Positions 23,518 to 32,534 of a stretch of 64,000 nt of DNA are shown one piece after another. The notes beneath the pieces were generated by a model. That model made no database searches and was not told the origin of the DNA. It worked only from the letters and a program-made list of their open reading frames with translations. This DNA is from Tabrizicola piscis (lineage in GTDB: Bacteria; Pseudomonadota; Alphaproteobacteria; Rhodobacterales; Rhodobacteraceae): the NCBI RefSeq assembly GCF_003940805.1, contig NZ_CP034328.1, positions 1,966,001 to 2,030,000 of the forward strand, read 5' to 3'. The position numbers were made by a program, and so were the translations under genes. The number at the start of each line of letters is the position of its first letter. The stretch's first letter is position 1.

Positions 23518-23794
23518 CTGGCGCTGGCTTGCGGCCCTGCCACTGGTCGCCCTTGGCTGGATCGGCACTCTGGCGCTGGTCATGCGGCTGGGGGGTGAGG
23601 CTCCGGCGGCGCTGGTGATGTTTCCGCCTGACGGCTTCGTCAGCGCCCTGCCAGCCGGGGTGTCGGTGGTCAGCGCCGGGCCGATCAGCGTCACCCTGCG
23701 GGGGGAAGCAAGCCTTGTCGCCACGCTATACGCCCTTGGCGCGCCCTTGGTGCTGCCCGCCGGGCTGACCCTGTGCCTGCCTCAGGCCGGATAG
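23507..23794 (+). CDS. Small membrane protein ending the FAD-oxidoreductase operon
   Basis: A 95-residue protein: an N-terminal hydrophobic segment (about residues 5-26) and a short, mostly beta/hydrophobic remainder with LGAPLVLPAGLTLCLPQAG at the end. No family recognised. Its ATG lies within the end of the preceding gene (11-base overlap), so it is coupled to it. Its last 13 bases overlap the 3' end of the convergent yggS gene. I regard it as real because of the coupling and sustained codon bias, but it is short. Confidence 0.55.
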   Translation: MIIDWRWLAALPLVALGWIGTLALVMRLGGEAPAALVMFPPDGFVSALPAGVSVVSAGPISVTLRGEASLVATLYALGAPLVLPAGLTLCLPQAG

Positions 23795-24438
23795 GCCCGC
23801 GCGCCGAAGATCGCACTGCCCACGCGGACATGGGTGGCGCCATGGGCAATCGCGGCTTCGAAATCCCCGCTCATCCCCATCGACAGGCCGGTCAGCCCGT
23901 GATCCGCCGCCATCCCGGCCAGCATCGCGAAATGGGGGGTGGAGTCTTCGCCCTCGGGCGGGATGCACATCAGCCCCTTGGGCGACAAGTCCAGCGCCCG
24001 GCAATCCTTCAGGAACCCGGCCAGATCGGCGGGCAGGACGCCGGCCTTCTGCGGTTCTTCGCCCGTGTTCACCTGCACGAACAGGTCAGGGCAGGAACCG
24101 CGCGCCTGGGCAAGGGCCGCCAGCTTTTGCGCCAGCGAAGGGCGGTCCAGCGTGTGGATCGCGTCGAACAGGTCCAGCGCGAGTTTGGCCTTGTTGGTCT
24201 GCAAGGGGCCGATCATATGCACCTGAACCGGGCCAAAGCGGGCGCGCAGGTCAGGCCATTTCGACGCCGCCTCTTGCACATAGTTTTCGCCGAACAGGCG
24301 GTGCCCGGCGTCCAGCACCGCAACTACACGCTCCAGCGGCTGCACCTTTGACACGGCGATCAGTTGGACCGACCCCACCGCCCGCCCTGCCGCAGCTTCA
24401 GCCGCGCGTATCCGTGCCGTGATCTCTGCCAGTGCCAT
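23782..24438 (-). CDS. yggS: YggS/PLPBP family PLP homeostasis protein
   Basis: A 218-residue member of the PLP-binding YggS family, which holds pyridoxal phosphate on a TIM barrel without known catalysis and buffers the vitamin B6 and amino-acid pools. The PLP lysine is in LIAVSKVQP near residue 31; FGENYVQE, HMIGPLQTNK and the C-terminal SMGMSGDFEAAIAHGATHVRVGSAIFG are diagnostic. Length is normal. It is followed by no same-strand gene and converges with the FAD-oxidoreductase operon. Confidence 0.95.
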   Translation of the reverse strand: MALAEITARIRAAEAAAGRAVGSVQLIAVSKVQPLERVVAVLDAGHRLFGENYVQEAASKWPDLRARFGPVQVHMIGPLQTNKAKLALDLFDAIHTLDRPSLAQKLAALAQARGSCPDLFVQVNTGEEPQKAGVLPADLAGFLKDCRALDLSPKGLMCIPPEGEDSTPHFAMLAGMAADHGLTGLSMGMSGDFEAAIAHGATHVRVGSAIFGARAYPA

Positions 24439-24480
24439 GCTGTCCCCCCATCTTTCGGGCAGACCCTAGCCCCCTGCCGC

Positions 24481-24512
24481 AAAAAGAAAAGAGCGGGCAC
24501 AAGGCCCGCTCT
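24481..24512 (-). terminator. Intrinsic terminator of the porin gene
   Basis: Stem AGAGCGGGC/GCCCGCTCT (9 bp; 24490-24498 and 24504-24512), 5-base loop, followed on the minus strand by a T-rich run (24481-24489). It starts 25 bases after the porin stop codon. Confidence 0.9.
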
Positions 24513-24536
24513 CTCCGAAAGAAGGATCCCGAAGGA

Positions 24537-25502
24537 TTAGAAGTCGAAGCGAACGCCCAGACCGGCGATGGTCTCTTCGGCGTAGCTGCGGTGGATGTCG
24601 CCCGAGAGGCGAGCGCCGCCGAGGTCGTAGTCAACGCCGAGGCCGTAAGCGGTGTCGTTGGCCAGACCGTCTTGGTCGTCGGTTGCGACGTAGCCTTTGA
24701 AGGTGATCGCATCCATCGTGTAGTTACCATAGAGGGTCACACGGACGGAGTCGTTGGCATCCAGGTCTTCGTCGTAGTCGAAGTACAGCAGGCCGATGTT
24801 GGCAGCGTCGCTGATAGCGTATTCAGCGCCGAGGAACAGAGCCTGAGCATTTTCAACGCCAGCAGCGTTGTCGACGTAGGCAGCGGCAACGGTCGCCTGA
24901 CCGAAGGCGTAGTCAACCGACAGCGACAGTTCTTCTTCGTCAATCACGGCACCGGTCTGGTCCGGGTCGACGAGCGAGATACGACCGTTGAAGCCACCAG
25001 CCGAGTAGCTGACGAACAGACCCATGCGGTTGATTTCTTCGGAACCGTAGGGGGTCGAGTTGAAGCTGAAGTAGTTGCCGTTCGGATCGCCGAAGCCACG
25101 GTCAAGGTAACCGATTTCCGAGTTGTACATCAGAGCGACGGAGTCATAAGCGGTGTTGGCGTTACCAACTTCCACACGGACGCCGAAACCGGTTGCGTAC
25201 AGCATGGCCGGGCTCAGCTGAGCGCCAGCGCGGTCATTGGAAACGAGACCGTCGGAATCGTTATCGCTGACGGTGTTTTCGTCGTACTGCAGACGGATGC
25301 GACCACCGAAGGTGATGCCCGAGTCGGTTTCAACCGAGCCGTCGATGTTGATGCGCATGCGCATGTCGATCTGGCTCTCGTTGAACACGGCGTCCGAGTT
25401 GTAGTTAAGACCGAACCGCCCGTAACCCGAGAAGCTGATCTCTGCGACAGCCATCGGTGCGGTCAGAGCCAGCACGGTGGTTGCGAGAAGCATTCTTTTC
25501 AT
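24537..25502 (-). CDS. Outer-membrane porin
   Basis: A 321-residue beta-barrel porin of the Rhodobacter type, forming a trimeric diffusion channel for small solutes. A 20-residue signal peptide (cut after PMAVA) is followed by alternating amphipathic strands, acidic loops rich in Asp/Asn (for example SDNDSDGLVSNDR), and the terminal phenylalanine (GVRFDF) needed for barrel assembly. Codon use favours the abundant-tRNA set more strongly than neighbouring genes, as for a highly expressed gene. AGAGGGA lies before the ATG, and a strong terminator follows. Confidence 0.93.
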   Translation of the reverse strand: MKRMLLATTVLALTAPMAVAEISFSGYGRFGLNYNSDAVFNESQIDMRMRINIDGSVETDSGITFGGRIRLQYDENTVSDNDSDGLVSNDRAGAQLSPAMLYATGFGVRVEVGNANTAYDSVALMYNSEIGYLDRGFGDPNGNYFSFNSTPYGSEEINRMGLFVSYSAGGFNGRISLVDPDQTGAVIDEEELSLSVDYAFGQATVAAAYVDNAAGVENAQALFLGAEYAISDAANIGLLYFDYDEDLDANDSVRVTLYGNYTMDAITFKGYVATDDQDGLANDTAYGLGVDYDLGGARLSGDIHRSYAEETIAGLGVRFDF

Positions 25503-25767
25503 GTTGTTCCCTCTTTCTTCAAGGTAGGCCCGCCGCAGGGGAATCCGCAGTGGAATGGCGTGGTTTTCGCCCCAGACGCCCCCGATTGCAACGGCAACAG
25601 GAAGAGCGGCATAAAACGGCGTTCAGTTGGTGCACTAAAGCCACAGGTCAGGATTCCCCGCTTTGCACGCCCCGCGCGCGGGCCCAGCGCGGCACAGAAT
25701 ATCGAAAGGCCTTGGCAGGCCTTGGACGCTCAGTTAGACAACGAACACGGGAACTGAGGATGGCCAG

Positions 25768-26322
25768 ATGATCTTGCAGCAACTTGCACGGATGACGCTT
25801 GCAGCGGGGCTGGCCGTGACGCTGTCTGCCTGCGGAGGTGGCTTTGCGAGCGGTGACAGTGGGTTGTTCCGCCGCGCCCCTCAAACCGATGAGCAGCTTG
25901 CTGCCGCAAAGGCCGATGAAGAACGGCGCGCCGCCCCCACGAACGAAATCCGCCAGACGGGAACCCGGACCGGCCGCAACACGATCTGGAGCCTGTTCTC
26001 CAACGCTGATGATCCGAACACGACCGTCGAAGTGAACAAGTATATCTGGCAGGCCAGCCTTGAAGTGCTGAACTTCCTGCCGGTCGAATCGGTCGACCCG
26101 TTCACCGGCGTGTTCACCACCGGCTATGGCCGCCCGCCGGGCGGGGGCCGCGCCTACCGCGCTACCGTCTATGTGCAGGACCCGGCCCTTGACGCGCGCA
26201 GCCTGAAGGTGGCCCTCCAGTCGCAGGGTGGTGGCTCCGTGGCACCGGAAACCGTCCGCGCGATCGAAGATGCGATCCTGACCCGCGCCCGCCAGCTTCG
26301 GGTGCGCGACAGCAATCTTTGA
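25768..26322 (+). CDS. DUF3576 lipoprotein
   Basis: A 184-residue lipoprotein: signal peptide with lipobox LSAC (Cys22), a Gly/Ser spacer, then a compact domain (about residues 65-180) with TIWSLFSNADDPNTTVEVNKYIWQASLEVLNFLPV, which marks DUF3576. Function unknown, probably at the outer membrane; the gene commonly precedes leuS in Rhodobacterales as here. GAGG lies ten bases before the ATG. The 265-base gap upstream must hold the divergent promoters of this gene and the porin; I see no confident operator in it. Confidence 0.88.
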   Translation: MILQQLARMTLAAGLAVTLSACGGGFASGDSGLFRRAPQTDEQLAAAKADEERRAAPTNEIRQTGTRTGRNTIWSLFSNADDPNTTVEVNKYIWQASLEVLNFLPVESVDPFTGVFTTGYGRPPGGGRAYRATVYVQDPALDARSLKVALQSQGGGSVAPETVRAIEDAILTRARQLRVRDSNL

Positions 26323-26330
26323 TGACGGCA

Positions 26331-26359
26331 GCGGGGGCCAGCCCCCGCACCCCCGGGAT
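26331..26359. terminator. G/C hairpin with CCCCCGGGATATTT tail
   Basis: GCGGGGGC and GCCCCCGC (26331-26338, 26341-26348) form a tight hairpin just after the DUF3576 stop, followed by ACCCCCGGGATATTT. The same hairpin-plus-tail design recurs at 36264-36311. It may end or trim the DUF3576 transcript before leuS. The short T-run makes intrinsic termination weak. Confidence 0.5.
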
Positions 26360-26442
26360 ATTTGGTGAAGAGAAAGGATGGGGTGGACCTTTCCTTTTGC
26401 TGCGGTGTAATTCCGCCGCTCAACCCTGCATGAGGCCCCAGA

Positions 26443-29070
26443 ATGTCGCGCTATGACCCATCGGTGATCGAACCCAAGTGGCAGCAGGCCTGGGATGCAG
26501 CGGGGGCCTTCACCGCGCAGCGCGATCCGGCCAAGCCAAAGTACTATGTGCTGGAGATGTTCCCCTATCCGTCCGGGCGCATCCACATGGGGCACGTCCG
26601 CAACTATACCATGGGCGACGTGGTGGCCCGCACCAAGCTGGCGCAGGGGTTTTCGGTGCTGCATCCGATGGGCTGGGACGCCTTCGGCATGCCCGCCGAA
26701 AACGCCGCGATGGAACGGGGCGGCCATCCGAAGGACTGGACCTACGGCAACATCGCCGACATGAAGGCGCAGATGAAGCCCCTTGGCCTGTCCATCGACT
26801 GGTCACGCGAACTGGCGACCTGCGACCCGGAATATTACGGCCAGCAACAGGCGATGTTCATCGACATGCTGGAGGCGGGGCTGGTCTATCGCAAGGCGGC
26901 GGTGGTCAACTGGGACCCGGTCGACATGACGGTTCTGGCGAATGAGCAGGTGATCGACGGCAAGGGCTGGCGCTCCGGCGCTGCGGTCGAACGGCGCGAG
27001 CTGACGCAGTGGTTCTTCAAGATCAGCGAATACTCCGAGGAATTGCTGTCAGCGCTGGACGGTTTGACCAACTGGCCGGAGAAAGTGCGCCTTATGCAGG
27101 CGAACTGGATCGGGAAATCCCGTGGCCTGCAGTTTGCCTTCGATACGGTCGGTGCTCCGGCCGGGTTCGAGACGCTGGAGGTCTATACCACTCGCCCCGA
27201 CACACTGATGGGCGCCAGCTTCGCCGCGATTTCCGCCGATCACCCGCTTGCCAAGGCGCTGGAGGGTGACCCAGCGGTGGCGGCCTTCGTGGCCGAATGC
27301 CGGAAGGGCGGCACAAGCGCCGAAGAGATCGAGACGGCCGAGAAGATCGGGTATGACACGGGTATCCGCGTGAAGCATCCGCTTGATCCGACATGGGAAC
27401 TCCCGGTCTGGATCGCGAACTTCATCCTGATGGACTACGGCACCGGGGCGATCTTCGGCTGCCCGGCGCATGACCAGCGCGACTTTGACTTTGCCACCAA
27501 GTACCGGCTGCCGATCAAGCCGGTGTTTCTGGCCGAAGGCATGGACGAGTCGCTGGCCGAGGCTTTCGTGCCGATGAAGTCGGAAAAGGTCCACTATGTC
27601 CGCGGCTTTGCCGGGGCTGCGGTGCAGACGGGCGATGAAGGGGTGGCCACCGCCATCGCCCATGCTGAGGCCAACGGCTATGGCAAGGGCGTCACCAAGT
27701 TCCGCCTGCGCGACTGGGGCGTGTCCCGCCAGCGCTATTGGGGCTGCCCGATCCCGGTGATCCACTGCGCGACCTGCGGGGTCGTGCCCGAGGACAAGAA
27801 GAACCTGCCCATCGAACTGCCCTACGATGTCAGCTTCGACATCCCCGGCAACCCGCTGGACCGCCACCCCACATGGCGCGACTGCACCTGCCCCAAGTGT
27901 GGTGCCAAGGCCCGGCGTGAGACGGACACGATGGATACTTTCGTGGACAGCAGCTGGTACTACGCCCGCTTCACCGCCCCCCGCGCCACGACGCCGACCG
28001 TGGCCGAAGATGCCGCCTACTGGATGAACGTCGATCAATATATCGGCGGGGTGGAGCATGCGATCCTGCACCTCCTCTATTCCCGCTTCTTCGCCCGGGC
28101 GATGCACAAGACCGGCCACCTGCCAGCTGGGGCGATTGAGCCGTTCAACGCGCTGTTCACCCAAGGCATGGTGACGCATGAGATCTACAAGACCACCGAC
28201 GCGCAAGGTCGCCCGGTCTATCACCTGCCGGAAGACGTGACTGTCTTCAACGTGGCCGACCGCAGGATCGTGGTACCCGGCAACGTGCCGCCACCCGTGG
28301 ACATGATCGACGATGTCGACGCCTGGATCCGCGCCCTTAGCGACGAGGGGCTGCTGGTCGAAGTGATCCCCTCGGCCAAGATGTCGAAGTCGAAGAAGAA
28401 CGTCGTCGACCCGATGAACATCATCGCCAGTTTCGGCGCCGATACCGCGCGTTGGTTTGTCATGTCCGACAGCCCGCCCGAACGCGATGTGGAATGGACA
28501 GCCTCGGGCGCCGAAGCCGCGTTCAAGCACCTCAGCCGCGTCTGGGCGCTGTGTTCCCGCATTGGCGACATGCCTGCCGACCACAAGGGTGAGGGCGACA
28601 GCGATCTGGCGAAAGCGACGGCCCGGGCCATCGACGAAGTCACGAAGGGCATCGAAGGCTTTGCCTTCAACAAGGCCATCGCCAGCCTTTATGCCTTCAC
28701 CAACACCATCGCCAAGGCCAACGCCTCCACCGCCACGATGAAAGAGGCGATCCGGACACTGGCAAAGCTCATGTCGCCAATGACCCCGCATATCGCAGAA
28801 TCGATCTGGACCTTTCAGGGCGGTGCCGGGCTTTGCGCGCAGGCCCCGTGGCCCAAGGCCGACCCGGCGCTCCTGATCGATGACACGGTCATCCTGCCGA
28901 TTCAGATCAACGGCAAACGGCGGGCGGAAATCAGCGTGCCAAAGGATATGCCCGTGGCAGAGGTTGAAAAGCTCGCGCTGGCGGATGAGGATGTCATCAA
29001 GTTCCTTGCCGGGCAGCCGGTGAAGAAGATCATCGTCGTGCCGGGCCGCATCATCAATGTCGTCGTCTGA
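26443..29070 (+). CDS. leuS: Leucine--tRNA ligase
   Basis: An 875-residue class I synthetase that charges tRNA-Leu. The HIGH motif is HMGH (residues 48-51, in [15 protein letters not shown]), the KMSKS motif is at 646-650, the CP1 editing domain lies between with TTRPDTLMG and [18 protein letters not shown], and a zinc-type CxxC pair region (IHCATCG, CTCPKCG) is present. Length fits bacterial LeuRS. The last 14 bases overlap the start of lptE, so leuS, lptE and holA are one transcription unit. Confidence 0.98.
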   Translation: MSRYDPSVIEPKWQQAWDAAGAFTAQRDPAKPKYYVLEMFPYPSGRIHMGHVRNYTMGDVVARTKLAQGFSVLHPMGWDAFGMPAENAAMERGGHPKDWTYGNIADMKAQMKPLGLSIDWSRELATCDPEYYGQQQAMFIDMLEAGLVYRKAAVVNWDPVDMTVLANEQVIDGKGWRSGAAVERRELTQWFFKISEYSEELLSALDGLTNWPEKVRLMQANWIGKSRGLQFAFDTVGAPAGFETLEVYTTRPDTLMGASFAAISADHPLAKALEGDPAVAAFVAECRKGGTSAEEIETAEKIGYDTGIRVKHPLDPTWELPVWIANFILMDYGTGAIFGCPAHDQRDFDFATKYRLPIKPVFLAEGMDESLAEAFVPMKSEKVHYVRGFAGAAVQTGDEGVATAIAHAEANGYGKGVTKFRLRDWGVSRQRYWGCPIPVIHCATCGVVPEDKKNLPIELPYDVSFDIPGNPLDRHPTWRDCTCPKCGAKARRETDTMDTFVDSSWYYARFTAPRATTPTVAEDAAYWMNVDQYIGGVEHAILHLLYSRFFARAMHKTGHLPAGAIEPFNALFTQGMVTHEIYKTTDAQGRPVYHLPEDVTVFNVADRRIVVPGNVPPPVDMIDDVDAWIRALSDEGLLVEVIPSAKMSKSKKNVVDPMNIIASFGADTARWFVMSDSPPERDVEWTASGAEAAFKHLSRVWALCSRIGDMPADHKGEGDSDLAKATARAIDEVTKGIEGFAFNKAIASLYAFTNTIAKANASTATMKEAIRTLAKLMSPMTPHIAESIWTFQGGAGLCAQAPWPKADPALLIDDTVILPIQINGKRRAEISVPKDMPVAEVEKLALADEDVIKFLAGQPVKKIIVVPGRIINVVV

Positions 29071-29614
29071 CAAAACCTTCCCAAGGCGCGGGTGTCCCCC
29101 CACCCCATCCCTCCCCCACACAGGGGGGAGGGCGGCGCTTTCGCGCCGCGCCGTCCTTCTGGCACCGCTCGCCCTCGCCGCCTGCGGCTTCACCCCTGCC
29201 TATGCGCCCGGTGGCGCTGCAACGGCGCTCCTCGGCACCGTGCGCGCGCAGGACCCGACCGACAAGAACGGCTTCGATCTGGTGGAGCGGCTTGAGGAAC
29301 GCCTTGGTCGGCCGGAAAACCACCGCTACGATCTGGCCTATACGATCACGACAGAAGCGGTTGGCGTCGGCATCACCACGGAAAACGACATCACCCGCTA
29401 CAACCTGAAAGGCGTGATCGACTACACCCTGTCCGACCGCGCCACGGGGGAACGCCTTGCCGGGGGACGGGTGCAAAGCTTCACCGCCTATTCCGCCACC
29501 GGATCCACCGTTGCCGGCCTGGCCGCCGAGGAAGATGCCGCCTACCGCCTGATGCGCATCCTTGCCGACCAGATCACCGCCCGCCTGATCGCCGTTTCCC
29601 CCAGCCTGCCATGA
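29057..29614 (+). CDS. lptE: LPS-assembly lipoprotein LptE, with a repeat inserted in its N-terminus
   Basis: A 185-residue lipoprotein; LptE plugs the LptD barrel that inserts lipopolysaccharide into the outer membrane. The hydrophobic core [12 protein letters not shown] gives lipobox Cys43, unusually far from the start, because residues ~13-29 ([12 protein letters not shown] region) are encoded by a copy of the G-rich hairpin repeat (29093-29137). No in-frame ATG, GTG or TTG lies between the repeat and the lipobox, so the repeat must be translated unless initiation is non-standard. The start overlaps leuS by 14 bases and the stop overlaps holA by four. Confidence 0.88.
   Translation: MSSSDKTFPRRGCPPTPSLPHTGGRAALSRRAVLLAPLALAACGFTPAYAPGGAATALLGTVRAQDPTDKNGFDLVERLEERLGRPENHRYDLAYTITTEAVGVGITTENDITRYNLKGVIDYTLSDRATGERLAGGRVQSFTAYSATGSTVAGLAAEEDAAYRLMRILADQITARLIAVSPSLP
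29093..29137 (-). repeat. G-rich hairpin/G-quadruplex repeat, copy 4, inside lptE
   Basis: CCCTCCCCC (29109-29117) and GGGGGAGGG (29124-29132) form a 9-bp stem; the G-run tail lies on the minus strand (complement of CCCCCCACCCCAT, 29096-29108). It is in the opposite orientation to copies 1, 2 and 5 and lies wholly within the lptE signal-peptide region, adding codons in frame. Confidence 0.8.
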
Positions 29615-30624
29615 TCCTGAAAGGGGTTGAGGCCAGCCGCTATTGCGCCAAACCCGATCCGGGACGTGCGGGGCTTTTGATCTTCGGCGCCGACGCCATG
29701 CGCGTGGCCCTGAAACGGCAAGAGGCGATTGCCGCCCTGATCGGCCCGGAGGGTGAGGGCGAAATGCGCCTGACCCGCATGTCTGGCGGCGACCTGCGCA
29801 AGGATGGCAGCCTCCTGCTAGATGCGATCAAGGCCACCGGTTTCTTCCCCGGCCCGCGGGTCGCCTTTCTGGAAGACGCCACCGACGGGCTGACCGAAAC
29901 CATCGCCACCGCGCTGAAGAACTGGAAACCCGGCGACGCGCAGATCGTTGTGACGGCTGGCAACCTGACCGGCAAATCGGCGCTGAAGACCCTGTTCGAA
30001 AAGCATCCCACCGCCATCTGCATCGGCCTTTATGACGAACCGCCCGGTCGGGAAGAGATTGAGGCCGCATTGCAGAAGGCCGGCCTGACCAATCTGGACC
30101 GTGAGGCGATGACCGACCTCACCACCCTCGCCCGCGCGCTGGACCCCGGCGATTTCCGCCAGACGCTGGAAAAGATCGCGCTTTACAAATGGGGCGACCC
30201 TTCACCCCTGACACCCGCCGATGTCGCCGCCATGGCTCCCGCCACCATCGAGGCCGAGGTGGATGACCTGATCTCTGCCGTGGCTGAGGCGCGGACCGAT
30301 GCCATCGGCCCCTTCTTCCGGCGGTTAGAGGGGCAGGGCACCCTGCCCGTCACGATCTGCATCGCCGCGCTGCGCCATTTCCGCATCCTGCACGCCGCCG
30401 CCTGCGACCCCCAAGGTCCGGGCGTCGGCATCCAGAAAGCCCGCGTGAACTTCAAGCAGAAGGACGCCATGGGCCGTCAGGCCGGGCAATGGGGCAGCCG
30501 CGCCTTGGAAACCGCCGTATCGCTGCTGCTGGAAACCGACCTTACGCTTCGCTCCGCCTCCCGCGCGCCGGGCATGGCGGTGATGGAACGCGCCCTGATC
30601 CGCATCGCGATGACCCGGCGCTAG
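29611..30624 (+). CDS. holA: DNA polymerase III subunit delta
   Basis: A 337-residue protein, the delta subunit of the clamp-loader that opens the beta clamp at the replication fork. N-terminal AAA-like region (about residues 15-140, with FGADAMRV, GPRVAFLEDATDGLTE, and LYDEPPGREE), a lid domain, and a C-terminal collar domain (FKQKDAMGRQAGQWGSRALE) are typical. The ATG overlaps the lptE stop by four bases. The lptE-holA pairing is conserved in alphaproteobacteria. Six bases after the stop a two-hairpin palindrome begins. Confidence 0.95.
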   Translation: MILKGVEASRYCAKPDPGRAGLLIFGADAMRVALKRQEAIAALIGPEGEGEMRLTRMSGGDLRKDGSLLLDAIKATGFFPGPRVAFLEDATDGLTETIATALKNWKPGDAQIVVTAGNLTGKSALKTLFEKHPTAICIGLYDEPPGREEIEAALQKAGLTNLDREAMTDLTTLARALDPGDFRQTLEKIALYKWGDPSPLTPADVAAMAPATIEAEVDDLISAVAEARTDAIGPFFRRLEGQGTLPVTICIAALRHFRILHAAACDPQGPGVGIQKARVNFKQKDAMGRQAGQWGSRALETAVSLLLETDLTLRSASRAPGMAVMERALIRIAMTRR

Positions 30625-30627
30625 ACC

Positions 30628-30671
30628 CCGATTTCTTCCAAGAAATCGGACCGGAGTTTTGCAAAACTCCG
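30628..30671. repeat. Two-hairpin A-C palindrome, copy 4
   Basis: Module A at 30628-30649 (arms CCGATTTCTT/AAGAAATCGG, loop CC) and module C CGGAGTTTTGCAAAACTCCG at 30652-30671, without module B. It fills the 52-base gap between the convergent holA and OsmC-like genes and lies within six bases of both stop codons, so it could serve both transcripts. Confidence 0.9.
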
Positions 30672-30676
30672 CCCCC

Positions 30677-31075
30677 TCACGCCCGCCGGATGATCCCGGT
30701 CAACGGCACAGCACCCGCCAGAGTGTTGGAAATCGTGCCGTATTTCAGGATATTGCGGTGCAAAAGGTCCAGCCTTGGTCCCCGCTCATCGGTCTTGACG
30801 ATGATCTCATAGGTGATCGCAACCAGCTTCGGCGGCGCATCCTGCCGCTCCGCCTCCAGCCGCACTTCGACCCCGTCAAAGGCAAAGTCGAGCATCGGGG
30901 ACACCCGCTCCACCCCCTTGATCATGCAGGCCGCCAGCGCCGATAGCAGCAATTCCACCGGGTTCATCGCCTCCGATCGACCGGCAAGGTCCGTGCCCAA
31001 GGCCACCTCGGCCCCATGCGCCACGGCCCGGCTGCCCGTTCCGTCCACCCGCCATGCCCGCAGTTCATATTTCAT
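30677..31075 (-). CDS. OsmC family protein
   Basis: A 132-residue OsmC-fold protein. These dimeric proteins reduce organic peroxides or act on other small electrophiles using cysteines. The central NPVELLLSALAACMIKGVE carries one conserved Cys; a second catalytic Cys is not seen at the usual place, so it may belong to the YhfA-like group of uncertain activity. ATG at 31075 gives MKYELRAW, the usual N-terminus; GGTGGGGG lies upstream. Eight residues from a further upstream start are unsupported. Divergent from the next small gene. Confidence 0.85.
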   Translation of the reverse strand: MKYELRAWRVDGTGSRAVAHGAEVALGTDLAGRSEAMNPVELLLSALAACMIKGVERVSPMLDFAFDGVEVRLEAERQDAPPKLVAITYEIIVKTDERGPRLDLLHRNILKYGTISNTLAGAVPLTGIIRRA

Positions 31076-31160
31076 GCTGCCCCCACCACGCTGCCCCATT
31101 CACCAGATTGACTTTGCCCTGACCAAGCCCGGACAATGCCCCATCCAAAGGATACCGGCC

Positions 31161-31505
31161 TTGACCCAGCGCAAACCCGACCCCACCCCGATCGAGCTCT
31201 TTCTGGCCCCGCTCACTGCCCTCGCCCGCAAACGCCCGGAGATCGAGGCGCTGGTCTTCTGGGGTGGTGCCGACGGCTGGCCCGCTGCGCCAAGCGAGGC
31301 GCTGGAGTCCGAAGAAATCGCCTTCTACGCCGAAGGGCTGCTGGAAGATGGCTTTCATCTGGTCTGGACCGTGGCCGCCCTTGCCGACACGCCAACCCTG
31401 CCGGACCACATCCGCCTGCAGTTCTGGCAGGATGACGGCCCGCCCCCGGATGCCCTGCCCCAAGGCTGGGTCGCACTGGACAGCCGCCGCTGGACACCGC
31501 CCTGA
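31161..31505 (+). CDS. Small protein of unknown function
   Basis: A 114-residue soluble, acidic protein. TTG at 31161 is chosen since AAAGGA (31147-31152) lies eight bases upstream; the open frame further upstream crosses the divergent OsmC gene and is not credible. Visible pattern: an N-terminal helix (PTPIELFLAPLTALARKRPEIEALVFWGG) and acidic stretches. I do not recognise the family. It stands alone between the OsmC and LysR genes. Confidence 0.55.
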   Translation: MTQRKPDPTPIELFLAPLTALARKRPEIEALVFWGGADGWPAAPSEALESEEIAFYAEGLLEDGFHLVWTVAALADTPTLPDHIRLQFWQDDGPPPDALPQGWVALDSRRWTPP

Positions 31506-31625
31506 CGCCGCGACAAGATCACGCCGCCCAGCGCCTTTCCCCGACTGTCTCTTTCCCCGACCGACCCAATCGCGGCTCATGGCGGGCCAAGCCCCCCCGG
31601 GTCCTGCAGGATCAGACCAAAGCCC

Positions 31626-32534
31626 ATGGCCTTCACCCTTCGCCAACTGCAATTCTTCGTCGCCGCAGCCGAGGCCGGGTCTGTCACCGGCGCCGCACGG
31701 GCGCTGTCGATCAGCCAGTCGTCGGTCACCGAAGCGATCCGCAGTCTTGAGGATGATCTTGGCGTCACCCTCTTCGACCGGCAGGCCCGCGGCCTTCTGA
31801 TCACGCACAAGGGCTCGGCCTTCCTGCGTCACGCCAGCAAGATCCTGGCTGACGTCGCCTCGGCCCGCAGTGCCTTCCAGACCGAGGCCGAGGCCGCGAC
31901 AGGCCACCTGTCGCTTGGCGTCACCAGCCTTGTCGCCGGCTATGTCCTGTCAGACATCCTCGCCCGCTATCGCCGCGCCTTTCCGCAGATCACCCTCAAC
32001 GTGATCGAAGATAATGGCGAATACCTCCAACACCTGCTGATCGGGGGCGAACTGGACGTGGCCGTCCTCCTGACATCCTCAGTCAAGGACCGCTTGGCGC
32101 TGAACGTCGAAACCCTGCTTGTGTCACCCTACCGGCTGTGGCTGCCGCTCGGGCATCCGCTTGCCCAGCAGGAAAGCATCACGCTGGACGAATTGGCCGG
32201 TCAGCCGATGATCCAGCTGATGGTGGACGAGATCGAGGAAAGCACCCGCCGCCTCACCGCGGCCCTGCCGGTCAAGCCGGCAATCGCCTACCGCACCCGC
32301 AGCGTCGAGGCGGTACGGTCCCTTGTCGCCACCGGCGCGGGTCTGGCGATCCTGCCATCGCTGGTCTACCGGCCATGGAGCCTTGAAGGCGACCGGATCG
32401 AAATCCGCGATGTCTCGGGCGACCTGCCGACGGTGCATGTCGGCCTCGCCTGGCGCAAGGGCGCCCCGCTTTCCGGTCCAGCCAGCAGCTTCATCCGCTC
32501 GGCGCAAAGCTCCACCATAATGCGGCCGGGCTGA
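31626..32534 (+). CDS. LysR-family transcriptional regulator
   Basis: A 302-residue regulator: N-terminal winged HTH (residues 1-60, FTLRQLQFFVAAAEAGSVTGAARALSISQSSVTEAIRSLE) and a periplasmic-binding-like effector domain (about 90-295). The effector is unknown. It is transcribed toward the glycosyltransferase gene and lies 1.4 kb from the polyamine transport operon, so a role in polyamine control is possible but not shown. Its start codon follows a weak ribosome site (CAAAG). The stop is next to the convergent glycosyltransferase stop (no gap). Confidence 0.92.
   Translation: MAFTLRQLQFFVAAAEAGSVTGAARALSISQSSVTEAIRSLEDDLGVTLFDRQARGLLITHKGSAFLRHASKILADVASARSAFQTEAEAATGHLSLGVTSLVAGYVLSDILARYRRAFPQITLNVIEDNGEYLQHLLIGGELDVAVLLTSSVKDRLALNVETLLVSPYRLWLPLGHPLAQQESITLDELAGQPMIQLMVDEIEESTRRLTAALPVKPAIAYRTRSVEAVRSLVATGAGLAILPSLVYRPWSLEGDRIEIRDVSGDLPTVHVGLAWRKGAPLSGPASSFIRSAQSSTIMRPG

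Noticed and set aside
25503..25767. Riboswitch or small RNA in the porin/DUF3576 gap
   Set aside because: I looked for a conserved fold, promoter pair and terminator and found none clear enough to report; treated as a plain divergent promoter region.
27049..29193. 714-residue minus-strand open frame
   Set aside because: Antisense to leuS; high G+C leaves this frame open by chance.
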